DNA from: Corallococcus macrosporus
GTDB lineage: Bacteria; Myxococcota; Myxococcia; Myxococcales; Myxococcaceae
Direction: 5' to 3'
Assembly: GCF_017302985.1 (NCBI RefSeq)
Contig: NZ_JAFIMU010000010.1
Span: 62,001-126,000, forward strand
Length of the DNA stretch: 64,000 nucleotides
Below are positions 44,693 through 53,655 of this stretch, in pieces; the stretch's first letter is position 1; each line of letters starts with the position of its first letter. A program made the translations under genes and the position numbers. The notes under the pieces are model-generated. The model had not been told where the DNA came from and made no database searches. It was given only the letters and a program-made list of their open reading frames with translations.

Positions 44693-46951
44693 TCAGCCCT
44701 CCTTGTTGCCCTCGGACGAGCCATCCGTCGCGGGGGCCACCGGCGCCTCGTGCACCTCGCGGGCCTCGCGAACTTCCGCGGGCTGCGAGGACGCCTCGGC
44801 GGCGGCTTCTTCCGGAGGCAGCGCCTGTCCGGCGACCGGGGTCACCGCGTCGGACGAGGCGTGGGCGTCCGCCCGGGCCCGCGCGACGTCGTCGGACTCC
44901 GGCGCGGACTGCACCGCTTCGCCCGCCTGCCAGACGTTGCCCACGGCGGGCGGCGTGGCGGCGGACTCCTCGTTGGCAGGGCTGGCGGACGCGTCCGTGC
45001 TCACCGGCAGAGCCTCACCCGCGAGCGCGACCTGCTCACCGGTGACGCTGCCACCCGGCGACGGCGCGGCGATGCCACCCGAGGTCGCCCCGCCCTCACC
45101 GGAGGCGAGCGCCGCCACGGTGGAGGCACCGGCCTGATCCGCGCTGGCCGCGGCTTCACCGGAAGCGGCGGCGCCTTCACCCGCGGGCGCGCCCTCCGCT
45201 CCGCGCGTGCCACGGCCGCGACGGCCCCGGCGACGGCGGCGGCGGCGCTTGCGCTCGGAGGCGTTGGCCTCGGCGGAGCCACCCTCGGCACCCTCCTTGG
45301 CTCCACCCACGAAGGCGCTGGCGGCCTCCAGGTCCTCGTCCTCACCCTCGTCGTCGCCCTCCTCGGACTCGTCCTCCTCCGACGCGGGCGTGAACCCGGC
45401 GGCGGCCGGCGGCACGGGGGCCACCGGCGAGGCCTTGGCCTCGGAGCCCTCGGTGCCGGCCTGGGCGGCGTCGCGGGCCTCGGCCCGTTCACGCTGACGG
45501 TCGCGGCGGCGCTCGGAGCGCTCGGAGCGCTCGGAACGGTCCGCGCGCTCGGGACGCTCGGCGCGCTCCGGACGCTCGGTGGTGGCGGCGACCTCGACCT
45601 CGCCACCGCCCTCCTCGCGGGCCTGCTTCTCGCTCTTGCGCTCCTCGCGGCGGCGCTGGGCCTCCTCGGCGTCCAGCTTCGCGGCCTCGAAGAAGCGCTC
45701 GTCGATGTCGTACAGCTCCACCTGGGTGACGGTGACGGCCGTCTTCGCCTCCAGGAACTTCTCGCCCAGGGCGTCCCCGCACCACAGCATCACCAGCGAG
45801 CCTGAGGCCTGCGCCTCGGAGCGCGCGTCGCCGCGCACCTCGCCCGCGCTCACCAGCAGGCCCACCTGCGCCGAGTAGTGGCCCAGGTCGCGGCGCAGCT
45901 CCTGCACCGTCTTGCGGTCGATGCCCGGCATGCCCTTGAGCATGCGCACCGCGTAGCGCAGCTCCACGCTGCCCTCGCGCTTGCGCGCCGTGAGCAGGGG
46001 GCCTTCCTTGGAGCGCTTCGCGACCTTCAGCTCGCGGAAGCCCAGCCCGTGCATCATCTTCACGACGGACTTCTCGAAGGTGCCCACGTCCGCGTCGCCC
46101 AGGCGCTTGCGCAGCCCGCGAGCGACCGCCCGGCGCGCGTCCTTGAGGGCCGTGCGCGCGGTGGTGATGAGGGCCTCGTCGACAAGCGGCTCCCCGGCGG
46201 CGGCGGGCTTGCCCAGCACCGGGCGGCCCCCCTCCAGCGGGATGCCCAGGGCCTGCGCGAAGGCGGCCTGGAGCTCCAGGGGCGGCGCCTCGCTCGGCGC
46301 GCCCGCGCGCTCCAGGGACACCTCGCCGGTCTCCTGGTTGAAGGCGTACTGGGGCCGGCGGCCCGCGTCGATGCGGCGCTGGTTGTCCTCCAGCAGGGCG
46401 GTGAGGACCGCCTCCACCGTGGTCTCCTCGGCGCACAGCTCCTTCGCCTTGGCGCGCTCGATGAGCTGATCCGTGCGCAGCCCGGCTTCCGCCTCGCTGA
46501 GGATTTCGAAGACGACCTCCGGCAGCGGCGGGAAGCGCTTGCGGCGTCCACCCCGCTCCTCGTCGCCCTCGTCCCGGCGGCGCTTGCGCTCCGTGCCGCG
46601 GCCCGACGCGCGGACGTTGTCCGTGCGAGGCTCCGGGTGGCGCTCCACCGGCCGCAGCGGAGGAAGCTCCTCCTCCGGATGCGGCTCCATCACGCCCGTC
46701 TGTGCAAGTGCCTCGACGTCCTCGGAGAGCGACCAGTCCGTCAGCGCGAAGGTATCCTTCGCCGTGACGATCACCTTGCGATCCCGCGTCCTCCGCGCCA
46801 TGGCAGCCAGCCGCGACAGCATCGTCACTTCGGGCGTCTTGCCAATGTGGGACAGCAGGCTCAGCTGGATGGACTTCTCCGTGATTTCAAGGAAATGCAG
46901 GGGGCGACCTTCGCTCTCCAGTACCCTGAGCGCGGCCTCGTAAAATGTCAT
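44693..46951 (-). CDS. HARE-HTH protein with Mrr-like domain and long disordered tail
   Basis: A 752-residue protein. Residues 1-75 are a HARE-HTH (HB1/ASXL) domain: MTFYEAALRVLESEGRPLHF ... TMLSRLAAMARR. A second winged-helix-like region lies at about 140-210. Residues 290-410 resemble a type IV (Mrr) endonuclease domain (FEKSVVKMMHGLGFRELKVAKRS, HYSAQVGLLVSAGEVRGDAR and VMLWCGDALGEKFLE). The usual Asp-Gly-Gly-Ile-Asp and Gln-x-Lys catalytic residues are not seen. The remaining ~320 residues are disordered: ER-rich repeats, an acidic block and KRRRRRRRGRRGRG, then an Ala/Ser/Glu tail. HARE domains bind DNA or chromatin in other systems; here DNA binding is likely but the role is unknown. Confidence 0.8.
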   Translation of the reverse strand: MTFYEAALRVLESEGRPLHFLEITEKSIQLSLLSHIGKTPEVTMLSRLAAMARRTRDRKVIVTAKDTFALTDWSLSEDVEALAQTGVMEPHPEEELPPLRPVERHPEPRTDNVRASGRGTERKRRRDEGDEERGGRRKRFPPLPEVVFEILSEAEAGLRTDQLIERAKAKELCAEETTVEAVLTALLEDNQRRIDAGRRPQYAFNQETGEVSLERAGAPSEAPPLELQAAFAQALGIPLEGGRPVLGKPAAAGEPLVDEALITTARTALKDARRAVARGLRKRLGDADVGTFEKSVVKMMHGLGFRELKVAKRSKEGPLLTARKREGSVELRYAVRMLKGMPGIDRKTVQELRRDLGHYSAQVGLLVSAGEVRGDARSEAQASGSLVMLWCGDALGEKFLEAKTAVTVTQVELYDIDERFFEAAKLDAEEAQRRREERKSEKQAREEGGGEVEVAATTERPERAERPERADRSERSERSERRRDRQRERAEARDAAQAGTEGSEAKASPVAPVPPAAAGFTPASEEDESEEGDDEGEDEDLEAASAFVGGAKEGAEGGSAEANASERKRRRRRRRGRRGRGTRGAEGAPAGEGAAASGEAAASADQAGASTVAALASGEGGATSGGIAAPSPGGSVTGEQVALAGEALPVSTDASASPANEESAATPPAVGNVWQAGEAVQSAPESDDVARARADAHASSDAVTPVAGQALPPEEAAAEASSQPAEVREAREVHEAPVAPATDGSSEGNKEG
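45509..45580. repeat. 9-base tandem repeat (8 units) within the HARE-HTH gene
   Basis: Eight consecutive 9-base units similar to GCGCTCGGA run from 45509 to 45580. The first three are identical and the rest vary at one to three positions. They encode xER tripeptides such as SER, PER and AER in the disordered tail, so copy changes would stay in frame. Confidence 0.8.
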
Positions 46952-47048
46952 CGAGTATTCCCCAAGAATTCCGAACGGTTACAAAAATGTAGGTCCGTAT
47001 GGGCGGCGGATGCTAGCCACCGCTAAACTGGCTTGTCAACGAACGTCA

Positions 47049-49244
47049 ATGACCCGTCTCCGCATCGGACACCATTGGAAGCGCGAACCGTCAGCTTCCC
47101 CGCTCGATTCCATCGCGCTGGAACTTGATGGCGTGAACCTGCTGTCCGGGGCGGTGGAGGAGCCCCTGGCGGAGGTCGTCCCCGCATTGGTGGAGGCGGT
47201 GGCGGCCCTGCACGCGGGGAAGCGGCGGCTGGCGCAGGTGTCGCTGACGGAGGCGCACCTGGAGCTGGTGTTGCGTCGGGTCGGTCCGGACATCGAGCTG
47301 TCGGTGGCCAGCCTCGCCCGGCCCGCGCACCTGTTGCGCCCGCCCATCCGGGTGGACGCCGAGGAGCTGACGAAGGCCACCCGACAGAGCGGTCAGCGCT
47401 TCCTCCAGGACGTGACGAAGCTCGCGCCCAAGGCCCTGTCCGCGACGGCCGCACGCAAGCTGGGCGAGGCGCTCCAGGGCCTGGGCAAGGCCGCCCCGCA
47501 TGCGGAAGAGAAGCCCGTTCCCCCTACCCCACTGCGGATCGAGCCCGTCTCCGTGCCGGGGTTCGGCTTCGAGCTGAAGGACATCTCCCCCGCCTCGCGC
47601 GAGGCGCCGTCGAAGGGCACCTCCGGGGCGCTGGCGCCGCTGTTGGGCGCGGGCGAGGTGTGGCTCGCGCTGCCGGGCCGGCCGCAGGCGTGGCGCGCGC
47701 CGGGGCCGCCGTTCCTCACGGTGCTGGAGCTGTCCCGCCAGGCGGTGGAGCTGGCGCGGGCCGTGGAGCTGGGCGAGGCCCGCTTCGAGTTCGAGCCCGC
47801 GGGCGTGCGCCCCCTGCTGACGCTGGACCTCCCCGGGCGGCGGGCGAAGCTGGGGCCCACCGGCACCTGGTTCGAGCTGGAGCCCTCGGAGCTGCTGTCC
47901 GCCCTCTTCCAGTTGGGCGAGGCGCTGGGCCTGGCGTTCGCGGAGGCGCACCGGGTCCAGGTCTCCAACCCGTACCTCGTGGAGCTGGCTGAGCGCTGCC
48001 GCGAGGGGCTGTCGCACCTGCGTGGGGCCCACAAGCCGCCCGAGGCGGAAGGTGAAGCGCGCGAGCGCAAGACGCCGCCGGCGCGCGCGGAGTCCCGTCC
48101 GCTGAAGGTGCCCGGCAAGCTCAAGCGCCTGCGCTTCGAGAAGCTGTGGGAGCAGCGCGGGCTGGAGGAGCCAGAGGAGGCGCGGCTGCTGCTGGGCCGG
48201 CATGGACCGGTGTACTGCGCGCCGGGGCTCGCGGGCGCGTTCTCGCGCAAGGACGGTGCGCTCTTGTGGCGTCGGGCCGCGTCGCTGGGCGTGGCGGCGT
48301 CCGCGGATGGCCACGCGGTGGCGGCGGACGGGACGCGCGTGTTCGGCTTCACCGGCCGGGGCGCGGGTGCGCGGTGGCTGCACGACCATGACGGCATCCC
48401 CCTGGGGCCGCTGCTCCTTCGGCAGGACGGGCTGCTGCTGACGCTGTCGGAGGACCGCACGGCCGTTGCCTTCGCGGAGGCCACGGGCCGCGAGGTGTGG
48501 CGCCTGGCCCCGCCGCGCACGCAGCGCGGATGGCTGGCCACGCAGGGGCACCGGGCGCTCCTGTCCACGGACTCGGGCTACCTCTATGGCCTGGACCTGG
48601 AGGACGGTCAGGTGCGCTACCGGCTGCGCTCGCCGCTGCCCTTCCATGGGCCGCCGGTGGCGTGGGGCCGGCGCTTCCTGGCGCTGCTGGGGCGCGGCTC
48701 GCATCACGCGATGCTGCTGGCGGACGCGCACACCGGCGAGGCGCAGTGGACCTTCGAGCCGGACCTCATGCTGCCCTCCACGCCGCTGCCGGTGGGCCAG
48801 CGCGTGCTGCTGGCCGGCATGCGCGACCAGGACGGGTTCCTCGTGTGCCTGGACTCGCGTGGGCGCAAGGTCTGGGAGCGCGCGCTGCACCTGGGGCCCG
48901 GGCCCTATGCGCTGGCGCCGCTGCCGCGCGCGGTGGTGGTGACGAGCGCGTCCGGGGCCGCGGCCCGCGTGGCCCTGTCCGGGCAGGTGGACTGGCGCGT
49001 GGGGGCCGCGGGAGAGCCGCTGATCACCGCGCTGCCCGCGCGCACCGCCCGCGACGTGACGCTCATCGCGGGTGAGGTGGTGCGCGCGGTGGATCCTCGC
49101 GGCGGACAGGTGCTCGCGGAGGTGAGCGCGGGGGTGGGGCTCGTCGCGCTCCAGGCCGACGTGCGCCTCAACCTGTACTTCCTGGACGACGCCGGCACGC
49201 TGTCCGCGTACCGGCTGGGTTCACACTTCGCCGTCGTGAAATAG
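47049..49244 (+). CDS. PQQ-like beta-propeller protein
   Basis: A 731-residue protein. The N-terminal 330 residues are mixed alpha/beta with no known motif. Residues 370-731 form a WD40/PQQ-type propeller; repeated blades read ADGTRVFGFTGRGAGARWLH, TEDxxAVAFAEATGREVWRLA, TDSGYLYGLDLEDGQVRYRL and LVCLDSRGRKVWERAL. No signal peptide is present, so it is not a secreted quinoprotein and is more likely a BamB-like or regulatory propeller. The ATG at 47049 is preferred to one at 47010. It is divergent from the HARE-HTH gene (97 bases between them) and convergent, with 2 bases between stops, with the next gene. Confidence 0.82.
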   Translation: MTRLRIGHHWKREPSASPLDSIALELDGVNLLSGAVEEPLAEVVPALVEAVAALHAGKRRLAQVSLTEAHLELVLRRVGPDIELSVASLARPAHLLRPPIRVDAEELTKATRQSGQRFLQDVTKLAPKALSATAARKLGEALQGLGKAAPHAEEKPVPPTPLRIEPVSVPGFGFELKDISPASREAPSKGTSGALAPLLGAGEVWLALPGRPQAWRAPGPPFLTVLELSRQAVELARAVELGEARFEFEPAGVRPLLTLDLPGRRAKLGPTGTWFELEPSELLSALFQLGEALGLAFAEAHRVQVSNPYLVELAERCREGLSHLRGAHKPPEAEGEARERKTPPARAESRPLKVPGKLKRLRFEKLWEQRGLEEPEEARLLLGRHGPVYCAPGLAGAFSRKDGALLWRRAASLGVAASADGHAVAADGTRVFGFTGRGAGARWLHDHDGIPLGPLLLRQDGLLLTLSEDRTAVAFAEATGREVWRLAPPRTQRGWLATQGHRALLSTDSGYLYGLDLEDGQVRYRLRSPLPFHGPPVAWGRRFLALLGRGSHHAMLLADAHTGEAQWTFEPDLMLPSTPLPVGQRVLLAGMRDQDGFLVCLDSRGRKVWERALHLGPGPYALAPLPRAVVVTSASGAAARVALSGQVDWRVGAAGEPLITALPARTARDVTLIAGEVVRAVDPRGGQVLAEVSAGVGLVALQADVRLNLYFLDDAGTLSAYRLGSHFAVVK

Positions 49245-49246
49245 GG

Positions 49247-50176
49247 CTACTCGCCCTTCTTCGCGGAGGCCTTGGCCGGGTCGATCTCCTCCTCCGGCCG
49301 CTCCTCCTGCGTGGCGCCTTCCCAGGTCTCGTTGGCGCCCAGCTTCCACTCCGACGGCACGTCCAGCTTCCACACGTAGGTGGCGTTGGCGTTGCCACCG
49401 GACGCCGCGTGCGACGCGACGTTGATGGTCATCTCCAGCTTCGCCACGTCCGAGGGCAGGAGGTCCAGGTCGTAGTGGCCCAGCACCATCTGCGGGGGGA
49501 ACTCCGCGATGAGGCGCTCCGGGTAGTCGATCTTCATCGACGGATCCGCGCCGCGCATTTCACCCAAGAGCTTGCCCTTCGCGTCGGTGAGCTTCCACAC
49601 CGTGTCGAACGCGGCGCTGGTGACCATCTTCTTCAGCTTGCCCTCGTCCTTCTCCACGCGCTGCGCGCCCCAGAGCACCAGCTGCAGGCGGATCTGCGGC
49701 TTGCCCATCACCATCACCACGTCGTTGGACACCACGTCCAGGCGCATGCCCTTGTCCGTGGCAGTCCACACCGGGCGGTAGCGGCCCTCGTGCAGGGCGT
49801 CGAACTGCTTGCGCGCGTACTCGTAGAAGGCCTTGCGGTCCGTGGCGCGGTTGTCCTTCTTCTCGCCGCCGGACGCCTCGCGCTGCTCGAGCTCCGCCAG
49901 GTAGCTGTCGAACTTCTTGTTGCCGTGGAAGCGGTCCAGGTGCGCGTCGACGTCGTCGAAGTACGCCTTGAAGAAGGACTTCAGCTCGTCCCGGTAGGAC
50001 GCCTCATCCGGGTTGGAGCGCATCCAGCCCACGCGCTCCAGGTAGACGGACTGGATGCGGCGGAAGTCCGCGTCCCGCTCCGCCTCCGTGGCCCGCGCGG
50101 AGGCGGTGCGGTGACTCGCCACCGCGGCGACGATCACCAGGGCGATGACAACGATGATTCCGAAGTAGCGCTTCAA
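49247..50176 (-). CDS. Single-pass membrane-anchored hypothetical protein
   Basis: A 309-residue protein with an N-terminal membrane segment (YFGIIVVIALVIVAAVA, residues 4-20) and a large periplasmic part. Helices at 35-130 carry many charged residues (RRIQSVYLERVGWM ... ELEQREASGGEKKD). The rest is a beta-rich domain that contains RLQLVLWGAQRVEKDEGKLK and a PERLIAEFPPQMVLGHYDLD stretch. The tail is acidic and Lys/Glu rich. It is divergent from the MetX-like gene (35 bases). No family was recognised. Confidence 0.8.
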   Translation of the reverse strand: MKRYFGIIVVIALVIVAAVASHRTASARATEAERDADFRRIQSVYLERVGWMRSNPDEASYRDELKSFFKAYFDDVDAHLDRFHGNKKFDSYLAELEQREASGGEKKDNRATDRKAFYEYARKQFDALHEGRYRPVWTATDKGMRLDVVSNDVVMVMGKPQIRLQLVLWGAQRVEKDEGKLKKMVTSAAFDTVWKLTDAKGKLLGEMRGADPSMKIDYPERLIAEFPPQMVLGHYDLDLLPSDVAKLEMTINVASHAASGGNANATYVWKLDVPSEWKLGANETWEGATQEERPEEEIDPAKASAKKGE

Positions 50177-50211
50177 GCGACAGGCTCCTGTGCGTACGGG
50201 CAGGCAATGAT

Positions 50212-51264
50212 ATGAGCCCCATCATCGTGCCCCAGGCCGAGGGAATCCAACTGTTCACCGTGCCCCTTCCGCTGGAGGAAGGAGAGCTGCTGGGGAGCCC
50301 CCAGATTGCCTGGCAGGCCTTCGGGAAACCGTCTGATGGCAAAGCGGTGGTGGTGCTGCACGACCTGTCCCATTCGCACCAGGCCTTGAGCACGGAAGTG
50401 AACGGTGCGTTCCAACCCTCGGGCTGGGGGCGGGAGCTGATTGGCCCGGGCAAGGCGCTGGATCCGGAGCTGACGCCGGTCATCGTGCCCAACCTGCTGG
50501 GCAGCCCGTTCGGATCCACGTCGCCGGTGACGCTGGATCCGCACACCGGGGCGCCGTGGGGCACGGCGCTGCCGCCGCTGACCGTGCTGGACATGGCGCG
50601 CGGTGTGTCCGCGCTGCTCAAGGCCCTGGGGCTCACGCGCGTGCGGGCGCTGGTGGGCATTGGCCTGGGCGGGCTGGTCGCGCTGCGGCTGGCGGCGCTG
50701 TTCCCGGAGCTGGCGGACGGCGTGGTGGTGCTTGGCGCGGCGCGGGCGCTGCCCGAGGGGCTGCGCGAGAAGCTGGGCCTCACGTCGCAGGTGCTGCGCA
50801 TGGCGCCCGACAACGAGGACACCCCGCCCCTGCGCGAGCGCGCCCCGAACCGGACGCTGGCGCGGCTGCGGCTGGACTACCTGAAGCTGCTCTACGGGCG
50901 CGACCACCTGGGCACGGCGTATCCGGACAGCGCGGCGGCGCAGGCGGCGCTGGAGGCGGAGGCCGCGTCGTTCGCGGACACGTTCGATCCGGTGGCGTGG
51001 GCGCTGCTCTGCTCCGCGTACGCGGGCTGCGACCTGACGGAGACGTTCCCGAAGATCCGCGCGCGGGTGCTGCTGCTCGCGGGCGCGACGGACGCGCTGG
51101 CGCCGGCGGGCCGCGTGCGGGACACGTACCACCAGCTCACGGCGGCGGGCGTGCAGGCGCGGTTCGTGGAGCTGCAGGGGCCGGGAGACCACGGCACCCT
51201 GCTGTCGGACGCGCACCGGCTCAAAGGGCCGGTGCAGGACTTCCTGCGCTGGCTGCGCGGCTGA
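50212..51264 (+). CDS. MetX-like alpha/beta hydrolase lacking the nucleophile serine
   Basis: A 350-residue protein with the layout of homoserine O-acetyltransferase (MetX): an opening VVVLHDLSHSH (LHGxxGS-like), an NLLGSPFGSTSP stretch and PLTVLDMARGVSALLKALGL. The nucleophile elbow usually reads GGSMGG; here it is GIGLGG (residues 149-154), so Leu152 replaces the catalytic Ser. The codon is CTG. The Asp in AGATDALAP and the His in GPGDHGTLL are kept. The protein is therefore probably not an acetyltransferase by the normal mechanism; it may be a binding protein or use another chemistry. It is 4 bases from the udk stop (convergent). Confidence 0.85.
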   Translation: MSPIIVPQAEGIQLFTVPLPLEEGELLGSPQIAWQAFGKPSDGKAVVVLHDLSHSHQALSTEVNGAFQPSGWGRELIGPGKALDPELTPVIVPNLLGSPFGSTSPVTLDPHTGAPWGTALPPLTVLDMARGVSALLKALGLTRVRALVGIGLGGLVALRLAALFPELADGVVVLGAARALPEGLREKLGLTSQVLRMAPDNEDTPPLRERAPNRTLARLRLDYLKLLYGRDHLGTAYPDSAAAQAALEAEAASFADTFDPVAWALLCSAYAGCDLTETFPKIRARVLLLAGATDALAPAGRVRDTYHQLTAAGVQARFVELQGPGDHGTLLSDAHRLKGPVQDFLRWLRG

Positions 51265-51267
51265 GCG

Positions 51268-51906
51268 CTAGCGCTGCGACTGGTGCTGGGAGGCGAGCCG
51301 CGCCCGGAGCGCGCCCACGAGCATCCCGATGGCGATGTCGTTGTTGCCGCCGTGCGGGATGATGATGTCCGCGTGGTGCTTGGACGGCTCCACGAAGCCC
51401 ATGTGCATGGGGCGCACGTGGCGCAGGTACTGGCCCACCACGTGGTCGAAGTCGCGGCCGCGGTCCTTGATGTCGCGCGTGAGGCGGCGAAGGATGCGCA
51501 GGTCGTCGTCCGCGTCGACGTAGATCTTCACGTCCATCTGGTCGCGGACTTCCTTCATGTGCAGCACGAGGATGCCCTCGATGAGGATGATGTCCCCGGG
51601 GTCCACGCGGTGCGTGTGCGGCTGGCGGCCCGACGTGACGAAGTCGTAGACCGGCTTCTGGATGGCCTGGCCCTGCTTGAGCGCGCGCAGGTGGCTGACG
51701 AGCAGCTCCGTGTCGAACGCGTCGGGATGGTCGAAGTTCACCTCCCGCCGGTCCACCAGGGGCATGTCCTTCAGGTCCCGGTAGTACGAGTCCTGATCAA
51801 TGAAGGCGACCCGGCAGTCGGCGAGGGCCTCACGCACCTTGCGGGCCACCGTGGTCTTGCCGGATGCGGTGCCGCCCGCGATACCAACGACGAGGGGTGA
51901 CGACAT
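51268..51906 (-). CDS. udk: Uridine kinase
   Basis: Phosphorylates uridine and cytidine in pyrimidine salvage. The 212-residue P-loop protein has VVGIAGGTASGKTTVARKV (Walker A), FIDQDSYYRDL, VNFDHPDAFD, PVYDFVTSGRQPHT and IILIEGILVLH (the Walker B region), all typical of Udk. The ATG at 51906 opens MSSPLVVGIAGG; longer frames extend through the DUF692 gene and are artefacts. Located directly after the DUF692 gene on the same strand (68 bases apart). Confidence 0.95.
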   Translation of the reverse strand: MSSPLVVGIAGGTASGKTTVARKVREALADCRVAFIDQDSYYRDLKDMPLVDRREVNFDHPDAFDTELLVSHLRALKQGQAIQKPVYDFVTSGRQPHTHRVDPGDIILIEGILVLHMKEVRDQMDVKIYVDADDDLRILRRLTRDIKDRGRDFDHVVGQYLRHVRPMHMGFVEPSKHHADIIIPHGGNNDIAIGMLVGALRARLASQHQSQR

Positions 51907-51974
51907 GCGGCGGGCAGTACCCCACCAGACAGGTGGGCGCAAGGGTCCGTTCACTCCCCGACAGCGCGCGTGGC

Positions 51975-53621
51975 TTATGCCCGCCGCAAGAGCCCGCGCG
52001 CCTGCCCTTCCGCGAGCAGCCACCCGGGCAGGTCCTCCACCGGACGCGGACCGTCCGCGAGCCCCTGGAGTCCCGTAGCCACCTCGGGCGGCAGCGTCAG
52101 GACCTCGAAGCCCGTCGCCTTGCGGCGGATGGCGAAGCGCCACGGGCCCGGGCCCGGCCGGGCCGCCACCTGCGCCAGGGCCTCCAGGCCGGACACCTCC
52201 AGGGCCCCGCAGGCCCACGCACGCCCGGTGAGGTGACGCCGCAACGCCCGTGCGGCGAAGACGAGCTCCGTCAGGTCCGCCGGGAAGGCGCCCAGGCGGA
52301 CGTCCTCGGCCAGCGCCACCTGGCCCGGACCGGGAGCTGGGGGCGGCTGGAGGAAGGCGTGCGGCAGCATCATCTCCAGCGACAGCGCGGCGGCCACCCC
52401 GTCCGACGGCGCGGCCATCACGCGCTTGCGTGCCCAGGACGCGAAGGCGTGGGACAGCGACTTGCCCAGCCCGTCGAAGAGGCCGCGGTACTCGCGCGAG
52501 CGGGTGAAGGACTCCAGCCCCTCCGGCGTCGCCGCGAGCAAGAGGCGCGTCAGCGGCCAGTCCTTGTCCAGTTGCTCGGCCACCACCGCCAGCCGGAAGT
52601 CCCGGTCCGCTCGCGTGCCCTCGGGGTCCGGGTCCTCCGTGGCCGGCGTGACGCCGTGGCCTGCGTCGAACAGCGCCCACGGGCGGCTCTCCCCGGTGAG
52701 CGCGGGCACGGGCTCGCGCGACGCGGGGTAGTCGATGGCGGGTCGGGACTCCTTCGGCACGAGCGCGCGCAGCCGCCGCAGCGACGCGAGCGCCACCTCC
52801 GGCGGATGGCCGTCGCCTTCGAAGGTCACGGCGCGCACGCGCGGGCAGCGCGGCAGCACCTCCGCCAGCAGTTCGAACAGCTCCTCGCGCACGGGCTGCG
52901 TGTGGTCATCCACGTAGAAGGTCCGCCCTCCCCTGCGCGTCACCACGCCGCCCGCGATGTGGATCTCCACCACCTGATCCAACGGGAAGCCGTCCAGGCC
53001 CGTTCGCAGGGGCAGCCCCGCGGAGAGCTGGTGGCTGAAGAGGTGGCCCAGGTCCAGGAGCAGCGGCAGGCCCGTGCGCGCGTGCAGCTTCGCCATGAAG
53101 TCCAGCGCGTGCATTCCGCCGCGCGTGGCGAGGACGGCGGGGTTTTCAATCACCAGCGGCACGCTCAAGCCCGCCTGGATGTGGAGCGCGTGCGCCGCGC
53201 TGTCCCGCACGCCCGCTTCGTTGAACGGCGGCGTGACGTAGAGATAGCCCGGGAAGGGCTGGCCGCCCGCGTGCCACCAGCCCACGTCGTTGCCCACCCA
53301 CGGGCTGCCCACCGCGCGCGCGTGCGCGTCCAACTGCGCCAACGCGGACGCGGGCTCCAGCTCCGGACCCCACAGGTTCAGGTGTACGGGATGGAAGAGG
53401 ACCGGCACGTCCGAGCGGCGGCGCCACATCTCCGGGAAGAGCGTGGCCTGTTCCTTCGCCTCCTCCAGCGCGATGGGCGCGCTGTACTCCACGAAGTCGA
53501 AGAGGCCGGGCGAGGCGTCGAGCAACCGGTACGGATGCGGCACGTCCGAGGCGCTCAGGTTGCTGCTCAGCCCCAGCCCCATCCAGGGCAGTGACCACGA
53601 ATCCGATGCAGGGCGCGTCAT
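51975..53621 (-). CDS. Divergent DUF692/MNIO family protein with C-terminal extension
   Basis: A 548-residue protein. The N-terminal ~310 residues match the DUF692 (PF05114) fold of multinuclear non-heme iron oxidative enzymes, some of which modify cysteines in ribosomal peptides. Visible family blocks are MGLGLSSNLSA, VLFHPVHLNLWG, LVIENPAVLA, LLLDLGHLFSH, VVEIHIAGG and YVDDHTQPV. Most metal ligands are kept; the SDH of a canonical member reads NDVGWW, so one histidine is lost. The C-terminal ~230 residues are unlike DUF692 and end in a wing-like segment (LTLPPEVATGLQGLADGPRP) that could bind a peptide or protein. No cysteine-rich peptide gene is adjacent. The ATG is at 53621. Confidence 0.78.
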   Translation of the reverse strand: MTRPASDSWSLPWMGLGLSSNLSASDVPHPYRLLDASPGLFDFVEYSAPIALEEAKEQATLFPEMWRRRSDVPVLFHPVHLNLWGPELEPASALAQLDAHARAVGSPWVGNDVGWWHAGGQPFPGYLYVTPPFNEAGVRDSAAHALHIQAGLSVPLVIENPAVLATRGGMHALDFMAKLHARTGLPLLLDLGHLFSHQLSAGLPLRTGLDGFPLDQVVEIHIAGGVVTRRGGRTFYVDDHTQPVREELFELLAEVLPRCPRVRAVTFEGDGHPPEVALASLRRLRALVPKESRPAIDYPASREPVPALTGESRPWALFDAGHGVTPATEDPDPEGTRADRDFRLAVVAEQLDKDWPLTRLLLAATPEGLESFTRSREYRGLFDGLGKSLSHAFASWARKRVMAAPSDGVAAALSLEMMLPHAFLQPPPAPGPGQVALAEDVRLGAFPADLTELVFAARALRRHLTGRAWACGALEVSGLEALAQVAARPGPGPWRFAIRRKATGFEVLTLPPEVATGLQGLADGPRPVEDLPGWLLAEGQARGLLRRA

Positions 53622-53655
53622 GGGCACACCCTAACCAGCCCGGCCCTGCGTGGCG

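Noticed and set aside
51264-51275. Palindrome AGCGCTAGCGCT between convergent genes as a terminator
   Set aside because: It is self-complementary with no loop, so it cannot form a normal hairpin.
51907-51974. Precursor peptide gene for the DUF692/MNIO protein
   Set aside because: No short frame with a ribosome site and a Cys-rich or conserved core was found in the gaps beside the gene.
51907-52680. N-terminal extension of udk to 52680
   Set aside because: It runs antisense-like through the DUF692 gene in another frame and has no protein-like composition; the Udk family begins at the Met near 51906.
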